Positions 55,902 to 64,000 of a DNA stretch of 64,000 bases are shown piece after piece. The position numbers and the translations under genes are program-made. Position 1 is the stretch's first letter, and the number at the start of each line of letters is the position of its first letter. The notes below the pieces were generated by a model, which did no database searches, was not told the origin of the DNA, and saw only the letters and a list, made by a program, of their open reading frames with translations. This stretch comes from Alopecurus myosuroides (Eukaryota; Streptophyta; Magnoliopsida; Poales; Poaceae): positions 239,602,528 to 239,666,527 of the forward strand of contig CM054062.1 of the NCBI GenBank assembly GCA_028641055.1. Reading direction: 5' to 3'.

Positions 55902-58900
55902 CTGATAAGTAGATACCAGGGGCGAAACCAAATGAGTACATTTGAATGTACTCAACAAGACATCCTTTATGAGCTTACAATAATGCATACATGCTTATTT
56001 GGTGGAGTGGGTAGGCCATACATATGGTTCAGCTACCCATGACAGATAAAAGATTTATCATGGTTGATTCTTAAAGTTTAGTCCTTTGTGGATAAATCAT
56101 TGAAAATAATGTAGTTTTTCTCTCGTAGATATCACATATCTTGGAGGTTTTATAAGACTTTTAGAAAAGAAAGTTTTCCTTTCAGAAACTTCTAGTAATA
56201 GTTTCCTTCTCCTCAGTATCTCGCAGATACCAAATCATTCCTCCATAGTACCTCGCAGGTACAAAGCCGTCCTTCAAAACCTCTTTTGAAAAGTTGACAC
56301 AATACTAGCTACATGGCCATTCAACCGTCCATATCCGAGGACGCGGCTATCTCGAAATAGTTTTACTCTGCAGAGGGGTACACACTTCCACTAGATCCAG
56401 AATCCGCCATGAAACAACCATGGACTGTCCTCAACCTATGAGAACATCAGATAACTGATCTTGACTATCCACTATGTACAAGCTAGAACATGACTATCTC
56501 TTCAATTGGGGTTACCCCTCCCCGGCAAGCCGTGTCACACACCGCCCAGACAGGAGACCCAACTGCTGCATCCGGAGGGAAAATTAATCCCACACTTAAG
56601 ATGTCCCGTCTGCTCACTCCTAGCGACACTTCGGTTCGGAGGATCCAATCCTCTATAGCACTTTGAGATAGCTCACATACTAACCATAAAAAGTTTTTAA
56701 TCAAGCCCCTACCCATATTGGGGTAAAGTGGCAGTACGATAATGGTTGTCCAGCGAAGACTAGGTTATGTGTCTTTTGTAAACCTTTCTCAAAAAATTTC
56801 CCTTCATGGCATTCTTCCGGTAGACAGGGTCTCACCCTTCATCCGGGGTTTTTTTTTCCTTCATAAGGCATTTGTTTACAAAAGCACATTTTATTTAGTT
56901 CATTTAAGAACCCAAGTTTTAATTTGGTGGATGGTATGTATATACCATTTAGTGGCTAAGGGCTTGGCAAATACCAAGTTGACTATTATTATGATTCCTT
57001 CTTCTAATAATATTAATAGTAGTAGTATTCACAACAAAAATAGTTTTGAGAGTATAGTTTTGTGAAAACTTCAGAAGTGAAAAGCATGCATGATAGATAA
57101 TGATAAGTATTTATACAGCAAGCATTAGGATGGCTTGCCTTGGTACAAGTGATGGTCCTGGTCCTGAAAGTAACAGGAGTTGCAATACCCTTCTTCAGCA
57201 AATCCTTCCTCCTCGTTTTCTAACGTCGTAAAAAGAAATAAAGGCACACTTTCAGAGCCAATCAAGACAAACAATGCCACAAGTGATACATACAGCAAGC
57301 AATTAAAATGTAACACTCAAGACATTCAATTATCCCTTAAGAAAATTGACATGAAAAACACATTGGGAAAATCTGCTTTTTCCTAGTGTTTAGGTGTGGT
57401 CAAACTTTATGATATTAAGTCAAGAGCATCATGGACCAGTGGGGTAAAACACATGTTACTAGACAGTAGGGTGTCACATAAAACACATTTTGATGTCTAA
57501 AAACTCCCCCAACAATCTCTATGGCTAGCACATATAATTGCTAAAATATTCAAGTGGTGAAAAAAACTCATGACCACAAGTCAAGCCTATTTTCCACCAT
57601 GATGCAAAAATACCCGTGGGTGTTCCACTAGCATAATGCTCATAAAGAGGTTAATAAGCCTCTGGTCACATTTCTAAAAATGCTCAAAACAAACAAACTA
57701 GTCCCACAAACTCCTACTCATACTAGTAGAAACTTGGGAAAAATACTAGATTAGTTTATACTTCACTTGTTAATTTTAGGCACAAGTGTGCAAACTAACA
57801 GAGGTAAAATACTCCTATAATCAGTGCCAAAATTCTACTGGATCCTCCAAAACAAAATAATAAGTCTAGCTATTAACCAAGGAAAAACTAGACTAAAAAT
57901 GCTACACATGTGAGGGAATTAAATCTAGGCACACAAATGATACTCAAGAAATTTCTAATACTTGAGGGAAAATTAACAGAGGTGAAAACACAAGGATAAC
58001 AATGCCACAAGGACATTTCATCCTCTGTTTTCAACCACAAAGAATCATATTTTTCCTTAGTGGAAAACAAGACAAAAAGCATGCATGATATAATCTAGTA
58101 TGAAATCTAGACCTTAAGCCTTGCTATTTAAATCTACTTCAAACACAAGCACCAAGCAACCAGAGGTGTTGTAACCAAAATAACAGTACCCAAAATGGTA
58201 CTGGTTCCTTGAAAATTAATCTAGCAAAAGGGCTTAATACATAACTAAAAATCTACTCACAAACCTAGATAGAAAATAAGCTATGAGCAAGATTTATGCA
58301 TGGAAAATAATTCTAAAAATTCTACCACTCAAGCCATTTATTCTAACATGTTCATACAACTTGTAAACATCATTACTACACTAGATAACAACATTACAAG
58401 CAAGAACACATCAGGTGCACATCACAAAAATGAACATATAAAACAAGATCTAGGAATTAAAAATTAGGCAGAAAAGTGCTGAAACTTGTTCTGTCTCCCT
58501 AATTTTTTCCATGGCTCCAAAAATTAAACCCTTCTAGGATGTGATAGTCCTTAACAATAAAAAACCTCTCCAATTGGTCCCACTCAAAAATAATGTCCCA
58601 AACTCCCTCTAAAATTCTTGGAATAGCTCACAGATGTTTCACCAAAATGGATGGCATTTCCAAATGGTAATTCACCTTGGTGCAAACTAAAATTCTACTG
58701 GTAGGTATTTACAAGGGCTTTCCAAAACAGTTGAGTTTGCTCAAAAATGTTTTGTATTTTTGAAGTTCTATTCATTTCCATTTTAAGGGTACTGTCTGGT
58801 AAACTAGCTATAGAAAAATAACTAAAAGTCAAAACATTATTCTGCCAAAGGGAGGTGGTTGTAATTTTGTATGGCTACATGTACAAAAATTGGCAAAGCC

Positions 58901-59207
58901 AAATAAAATTGTTTGCTAAATTTACTAGGCCAAAAGCTAACAGATAACTTTCTGCAGAAAAAATTTGATTTAAAATTTTAACAGGGACTAGCCCCGATGG
59001 GCCGGATTCGCCCAGCGCGGCCCGACTAGCACCTAGGCCAGCCCATCTGCGCGCGCGCGGGGGCGGGGGACGCGGGAAAAGGCCGTTCAAGCGTGGCCGT
59101 TGATCTTGCGATCAACGGTCCGCGTCTTTCTTCCTCCTCTGGCCTAAACGCGACGGTACCGGCGTCGAGCACCTCACGGGCACGCACGGGATGAGCAGTG
59201 TGCTCAC

Positions 59208-59712
59208 CTAGGAGGTCCGTGGAGCGGCGCGTGGTGGCGGTGGTGCAGTGGGAGGCTGGTGGCGCGGTGGTGGCGGTGATCGTTTCCTCGACGGCGTGCT
59301 TCTCTCCGCGGCGACACGGCGGGCACGGCGGCGATGGCGCGGGTATCCCTGCAAGCAAACGCACCGCGGGGGATGTCAGGGAGGTGGCCAGGGGTACGGG
59401 AAGCATGCTCGTGCAAGAATGCCGTGCTCTTACGCACGGGTTGGCTCGTTCTCCTCCGGTGGATCGTGCGGTGGCCGGCGGGAAGAACTTGCTCGTGTCA
59501 CTCGCACACGGCGAGGCACGGCCTGGATTTTCGTGGGTGGGGGAGTCGATGGTGGTGGAGTGCCCTGGCGCAGTGGCACGCCCTCGGAGGCTTTGTAGGC
59601 ACGGGGCCCGTGTGGGTGCTCTCGGGTGTGCAAGGTGCGTGTGTGTTGGCACGATGAGGGGTTGGGGGGCCGTTTCCTCGTTGTCTCCCGAGCCAGGGGC
59701 GGTGCCAAACAT
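59208..59712 (-). CDS. Possible first exon of an LTR-encoded spliced protein
   Basis: On the minus strand an ATG at 59712, about 45 bases after a CTAAAAAC box, opens a frame of 168 codons to a strong donor CTAG|GTGAGC (last exon base 59208, codon phase 1). Unspliced it continues to 59026 (228 codons). The product is rich in Thr, Pro, Ala, Arg and His with no domain I recognise. The acceptor at 55902 would add the acidic tail, giving about 190 residues. Donor phase agrees in three other LTRs. Against it: no homology can be tested here, and GC-rich sequence gives long chance frames. If real, it would be made from any active or solo LTR of this family. Confidence 0.35.
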
Positions 59713-60732
59713 TACTAGTCACCACAGTGGAGCTAGGGTGGAGAGACATGGGAGTTTTTAGGCCATGCCATCTGCCCACCCCCCTCCTACCCGAGTCTAC
59801 TTCCCCTCCTCTTTCCTTCTTGTCTAAGGCATCTCTCGGGCATGTGATCACATGGAATTTACAGAGGGATCCTAGGTGAACAATTAGAACCAAATTCCAC
59901 ACAAAAAGATCAAGTGTAGCTCAAGAAATTCATCTCCAAAGTTCTGTTCAAAAACAGTTTTCAGAAAATTCAGAAAAGGACTTAGTGAGATTTTCACTAA
60001 GTGTTGGAAGAAAACAGGGATTTGAAGCAAAAGTTTGCTTCTGTTTGATTGGGCAATTGAACTTGGATTTTGAAAATTCAAGTTGCTAATTGTTATATGT
60101 ACTTTCTAGTTTGAGAAAACAACAAGTACACAAGAAAATGAGTTGGTTAACCTTCTGAAAACATCTGCCCAAAAAGCTATGTTTCTGTTTTCCAAATGGA
60201 ATTGGTTTTTCAATATTTTTATACTAGGAAAACAATCATGGATTTGATTGTTTTTCAAGTGCTAAATTCAAACCAGTGGCATATAGTTGTATTACATAAT
60301 ATGTTCAACCATAATACAACAAGAAAACAATAATTCAAATATGTTTGCTTCCTGAAAACAAGTGTGGAAAACAGCTAGTCATGTTGTTTTTCTGCTAAAT
60401 GTTTAAATAGGAAATAAATTCCCAAAGCTATTTAAATCCCAACCAAAGTGTTTCCTTGGTCAAGACATGACTAAATAATGCTATCATGAGTGAATCAAGT
60501 ATTCCCCCAAACTTTGAGAAGGAATTTCTTAGGGTTTCCAGTTGAAAAACATCAGGCAGAAAATAATCAATCATCAGGGAAAACCCTCAAATGAGTGAAA
60601 AGAAACACACCACTTATATTGCATAGATACACATGACTACACAAACATGTTGTCCACTTAATTGTCTTACAAAAGTCTTAAGAGGCTTGCTAATTTAATA
60701 TTAAACAAGTGCTTAAAAACAGGGGTGTTACA

Positions 60733-60750
60733 AATCTCCCCCCCTTAAAA
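60733..60750 (-). promoter_or_regulatory. Polypurine tract of the Tekay element
   Basis: On the minus strand TTTTAAGGGGGGGGAGATT directly precedes the LTR start TGTAACACC. Confidence 0.85.
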
Positions 60751-60751
60751 G

Positions 60752-60768
60752 AATCTCGTCCCGAGATT
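60752..60768. repeat. Hairpin beside the Tekay polypurine tract
   Basis: AATCTCG and CGAGATT are perfect arms around TCC, between the pol stop and the purine tract. It is the counterpart of 11529-11548 in element B. Confidence 0.75.
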
Positions 60769-60775
60769 AGGGGGT

Positions 60776-63700
60776 CTAGGCTTTAAGAAAATCAGGGAAC
60801 TCCTTCCTGATATCATCCTCACGCTCCCAGGTAGCTTCTTCCTCAGAATGATTCGTCCACTGAATCTTAAGGAATTTTATAGCACGCCTCCTGGTAGCGC
60901 GCACAATCTCCTCGAGAACCCGCAGGGGTCTATCACGATAAGTCAAATCATCATTGATATCAATGGTCCTGAAATCTATGTCTTGATACGAGAGATCCTT
61001 CTCAGGTACTTGCAGACATTTCCGGAGCAATGACACATGGAAAACATTGTGAAACGCAGATAGCTCCTCAGGTAATTCTAACTGATAAGAAACTTCGCCA
61101 CGACGTGCCAAGATCTTAAAAGGGCCAATATACCTGGGTGCCAGCTTTCCCTTGACATGGAAACGCTGCATCCCTTTGAGTGGCGTAACACGAAGGTACA
61201 CGAAATCTCCAATGCTGAAAGAGACATCACGACGCTTCGTGTCAGCATAACTCTTCTGACGAGATTGAGCTGTCTTTAAACGTTCCCGAATAAGCTGAAC
61301 CTGCTCTTCTGCAGCTTTCAAAGTGTCCACACCAAAAACCTGACTGTCTCCAGTCTCAGTCCAATTTAGGGGTGTGCGGCATTTACGTCCATACAGTGCT
61401 TCAAAAGGGGCCATTTGCAAGCTAGACTGATAACTGTTGTTGTAAGAAAACTCTGCGAAAGGCAGACAGTCTTCCCATTTAACTCCATAGGACAACACAC
61501 AAGCACGGAGCATGTCTTCCAGAATTTGGTTCACACGCTCTGTCTGTCCATCAGTCTGTGGGTGATAGGCTGTGCTAAAAGCTAATTTGGTTCCCAAACT
61601 CTCGTGCAACTTCTTCCAAAATCTGGATGTGAACTGTGTACCTCGATCAGACACAATCCTGCTCGGGACTCCGTGCAGGCTGACAATCCGAGAAATGTAA
61701 AGATCAGCTAGCTGATCTCCACGATAGGTGGTCCGGACAGGAATAAAGTGAGCAACTTTCGTGAGCCTGTCCACGACAACCCATATAGAATCATTTCCTC
61801 GGCTGGACCTAGGAAGTCCTGTGATGAAGTCCATCCCTACTTCATCCCATTTCCAAACAGGTACTTGCAACGGCTGGAGCAAGCCAGCGGGACGCTGGTG
61901 CCCAGCTTTCACTTGCTGGCAGACATGACACTTGGCTACAAATGAAGCAATCTCTCGCTTCATTCCATGCCACCAGAATCTCTCCTTCAGGTCTTGATAC
62001 ATCTTTGTTCCTCCAGTATGGATAGAATACATGGTCTCATGAGCTTCGACCATGATGGTCTGCTTGAGATCAGACTCAGAGGGAACACAAATACGGCCTT
62101 CATACCATAATCCCCCATCAGCATCGATAGTAAACCCAGCAACCTTCTCCTTCTCCATGCGGGCCTTAATACCATCAATACTTTTCTGGCCTTTCTGCGC
62201 CTCTTTGATTTGGTCAACCAGAGTTGGTTTAAGTTCTATGGCGTCCAACATACCATAGCTGACCACTTCAATGCCAAGTTGGTCAAGCTCTTTCCACAAC
62301 TCGGGCTGCCTTACTAGAATCATAGCATTTAGAGAGGCCGGCTCTCGACTAAGAGCATCTGCAACCACATTTGCCTTCCCAGGGTGATAATGAATACTCA
62401 GATCATAATCTTTAATGAGCTCAATCCAGCGGCGCTGCCTCATGTTGAGGTCACGTTGAGTAAAGATATACTTTAAACTCTTATGATCCGTGTAAATTTC
62501 CACTCTTCTTCCCATAAGAAAGTGTCGCCATGTTTTGAGGGCATGAACAACAGCAGCAAGCTCTAGGTCATGAGTGGGGTAATTCAACTCGTGGGGTCTC
62601 AACTGGCGGGATATAAAAGATATCACTTTCCCTTCTTGCATAAGTACGCTTCCAAGTCCAAGCTTAGAAGCGTCACAATATACGTCGAAATTCTTGGTGA
62701 TGTCCGGCATAATAAGGATTGGAGCGGTCACAAGTTGATGCTTTAACTCATTGAAACTCTCTTCACACTTGTCCGTCCATAGGAACTTGCTATCCTTCTT
62801 GAGCAACTGGGTGAGGGGTCTGGCTATACTCGAGAATCCCTGAACAAACTTGCGGTAATATCCTGCCAAACCCAGAAAGGATCTGACTTCAGTCTGGTTG
62901 GTCGGAGCAGCACGCTTCTCCACAGACTGAACTAGAGTAGGGTCAACAGATATTCCTCCCGCAGATACTACATGTCCAAGAAACCCGACTTCCGTCAACC
63001 AGAATTGACATTTACTAAACTTAGCATACAATTGATGCTCACGAAGTGTTCCGAGCACAATTCTCAGATGTTCTTCGTGTTCTTCCTCACTCTGAGAATA
63101 TATGAGAATGTCGTCAATAAACACCACGACAAACTTGTCTAGAAAATCCATGAATACCTTATTCATGAGATTCATGAAATAGGCAGGGGCATTGGTTAGA
63201 CCAAAGGACATCACGGTGTATTCATACAGCCCGTAACGAGTGGTGAAAGCAGTCTTGGGAATATCAGTATCACGGACTTTCAATTGGTGATAACCAGTCC
63301 GAAGGTCGATCTTCGAGAAGATTACGGCTCCATTCAGCTGGTCAAACAGGTCTTCAATTTTGGGCAACGGGTATTTGTTCTTGATGGTTACATCATTCAA
63401 CTTGCGGTAGTCCACACATAAACGAGTGGTACCGTCCCGTTTTTCCACAAAAATGATCGGAGATCCCCAAGGCGATGCACTAGGGCGAATCAAACCCTTC
63501 CTCAACATGTCATCCAACTGGGTCTTCAACTCATCTAATTCTTTTGGGTTCATCCGATAAGGCTTCTGTGCTATGGGTCCAGTTCCGGGCACTAACTCGA
63601 TCACAAACTCGATATCCCGATCAGGGGGCATACCGGGTAATTCTTCAGGAAAAACATCCGGGTATTCGCAAACGACCGGGACTTCCTCAAGGTTAGGGTG

Positions 63701-64000
63701 GGCTATACCAGTGTGGCAGTGAACTTGTGACGAGGTTTTAGTTGCAGTGTACGCAACCTTTTCCCCATCCTCAGAGATCATATCAATTGATTTCTTAGTG
63801 CAGTCAATAACCCCCTTATACTTGGCCATCCAGTTCATACCGAGTACCACTTCTATCCCTTTGGATCCCAGCACTATAAGATCAGCATGAAAAGTTTTCC
63901 CTTGTATTTCTACTGGTACCTCATTGCAAATTAGGTTGGCTTTAGTACTATCCCCAGGTATTTGTACTAACATAGGGTTGTGCATACGGGAATGCTTCAT
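60776..64000 (-). CDS. Tekay pol polyprotein with chromodomain (partial, N-terminus outside)
   Basis: This is an uninterrupted frame of 1074 residues running off the window. Domains by residue from 64000: end of the aspartic protease (to about 75, VVLGMNWM), RT (about 165-330, [24 protein letters not shown] near 295), RNase H (about 435-555, [22 protein letters not shown]), integrase zinc region (about 655-700, H-H-C-C ending CHVCQQ), the integrase core with VGMDF, SDRGTQF and QTERVNQ in exact D-35-E spacing, the GPY/F motif (YIGPFKIL, about 957), and a C-terminal chromodomain (about 1025-1070, [18 protein letters not shown]). All catalytic residues seen are present. The chromodomain is of the kind that guides integration to chromatin. 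It was probably active recently. Confidence 0.92.
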   Translation of the reverse strand: MKHSRMHNPMLVQIPGDSTKANLICNEVPVEIQGKTFHADLIVLGSKGIEVVLGMNWMAKYKGVIDCTKKSIDMISEDGEKVAYTATKTSSQVHCHTGIAHPNLEEVPVVCEYPDVFPEELPGMPPDRDIEFVIELVPGTGPIAQKPYRMNPKELDELKTQLDDMLRKGLIRPSASPWGSPIIFVEKRDGTTRLCVDYRKLNDVTIKNKYPLPKIEDLFDQLNGAVIFSKIDLRTGYHQLKVRDTDIPKTAFTTRYGLYEYTVMSFGLTNAPAYFMNLMNKVFMDFLDKFVVVFIDDILIYSQSEEEHEEHLRIVLGTLREHQLYAKFSKCQFWLTEVGFLGHVVSAGGISVDPTLVQSVEKRAAPTNQTEVRSFLGLAGYYRKFVQGFSSIARPLTQLLKKDSKFLWTDKCEESFNELKHQLVTAPILIMPDITKNFDVYCDASKLGLGSVLMQEGKVISFISRQLRPHELNYPTHDLELAAVVHALKTWRHFLMGRRVEIYTDHKSLKYIFTQRDLNMRQRRWIELIKDYDLSIHYHPGKANVVADALSREPASLNAMILVRQPELWKELDQLGIEVVSYGMLDAIELKPTLVDQIKEAQKGQKSIDGIKARMEKEKVAGFTIDADGGLWYEGRICVPSESDLKQTIMVEAHETMYSIHTGGTKMYQDLKERFWWHGMKREIASFVAKCHVCQQVKAGHQRPAGLLQPLQVPVWKWDEVGMDFITGLPRSSRGNDSIWVVVDRLTKVAHFIPVRTTYRGDQLADLYISRIVSLHGVPSRIVSDRGTQFTSRFWKKLHESLGTKLAFSTAYHPQTDGQTERVNQILEDMLRACVLSYGVKWEDCLPFAEFSYNNSYQSSLQMAPFEALYGRKCRTPLNWTETGDSQVFGVDTLKAAEEQVQLIRERLKTAQSRQKSYADTKRRDVSFSIGDFVYLRVTPLKGMQRFHVKGKLAPRYIGPFKILARRGEVSYQLELPEELSAFHNVFHVSLLRKCLQVPEKDLSYQDIDFRTIDINDDLTYRDRPLRVLEEIVRATRRRAIKFLKIQWTNHSEEEATWEREDDIRKEFPDFLKA

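Larger units (their letters stand above)
55559..60732 (-). mobile_element. 3' LTR of the Tekay element (5174 bp)
   Basis: On the minus strand it starts TGTAACACCCC at 60732 and ends CCTCTACA at 55559. It has a U3 of about 1 kb, a CTAAAAAC TATA-like box near 59757, a GC-rich block (59020-59720) with a 228-codon sense frame, and a long AT-rich part with an acidic exon-like segment near the 3' end. It is a distant relative of the other TGTAACA-type LTRs here. Confidence 0.88.
55559..64000 (-). mobile_element. Tekay-type chromovirus, 5' part outside the window
   Basis: The minus-strand element inserted into the 3' region of Tat. In the window are its 3' LTR (5174 bp), purine tract, hairpin and most of an intact pol with chromodomain. 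The left flank is GCTGC (55554-55558); the matching target duplication should lie right of the 5' LTR. The coding part has no stop over 1074 codons, which suggests a recent copy. Confidence 0.9.

Noticed and set aside
1..64000. tRNA, rRNA, CRISPR, MITE or host genes
   Set aside because: I found no cloverleaf-like gene, rRNA block, regularly spaced repeat array, Stowaway/Tourist-type terminal repeat or non-transposon exon structure by eye. A tRNAscan or repeat search could still reveal small ones.

Overview
The window is plant nuclear heterochromatin built entirely of LTR retrotransposons. I find no host gene, tRNA, rRNA, CRISPR array or bacterial-type signal. Very long LTRs starting TGTAACAYCCC, Athila-type LTRs starting TGATACGTCTC or TGATGCACCC, a BARE/Angela-like Copia element and Tat-type Gypsy elements, all nested, point to a large grass genome. 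I think it is a Triticeae species (wheat, barley, rye or Aegilops). That taxon call rests on remembered repeat sequences and was not searched.

Layout. 1-1356 is the right end of a minus-strand Tekay-like LTR. 1357-2271 is an AT-rich stretch with an unassigned ORF. 2272-30579 is a plus-strand non-autonomous Athila-type element (element A): a 5' LTR end, a tRNA primer site, a short broken gag carried twice in a 1.25-kb tandem duplication, a long non-coding interior and the start of its 3' LTR. Element A was hit three times. The hits are a 13.9-kb minus-strand element with 6-kb LTRs and only 1.8 kb of interior (5440-19363, TSD GGATT), a plus-strand solo LTR (20599-25025, TSD TCGCT) and a minus-strand solo LTR (25111-29383, TSD AAAAA). 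A Tat-type Gypsy element (30580 to beyond 55558, plus) sits in the 3' LTR of element A. A Copia element (35735-53054, minus, TSD CATAC) lies inside the second RNase H of Tat. An Athila-type element with two intact ORFs (38785-47848, minus, TSD CCTAT) lies inside the Copia. A Tekay chromovirus (55559 to the window end, minus) cuts the 3' part of Tat and carries an uninterrupted pol with chromodomain.

Age order read from the nesting: element A, then Tat, then Copia, then the inner Athila element. The inner Athila and the Tekay element look youngest, with open ORFs. Tat and Copia are decayed; most Tat stops look like cytosine deamination.

The most interesting signal is inside the long Tekay-like LTRs. 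Several have a GC-rich sense-strand ORF that reaches a GTGA splice donor in codon phase 1. Near the 3' end they have a splice-acceptor-like CAG followed, in the matching phase, by a short acidic reading frame that ends in a stop. This looks like a spliced small gene encoded by the LTR itself. Other points are an LTR-like segment placed before the second ORF of the inner Athila element, an antisense ORF and hairpin-forming repeats downstream of the Tat integrase, and a hairpin beside the polypurine tract shared by two Tekay-type elements.
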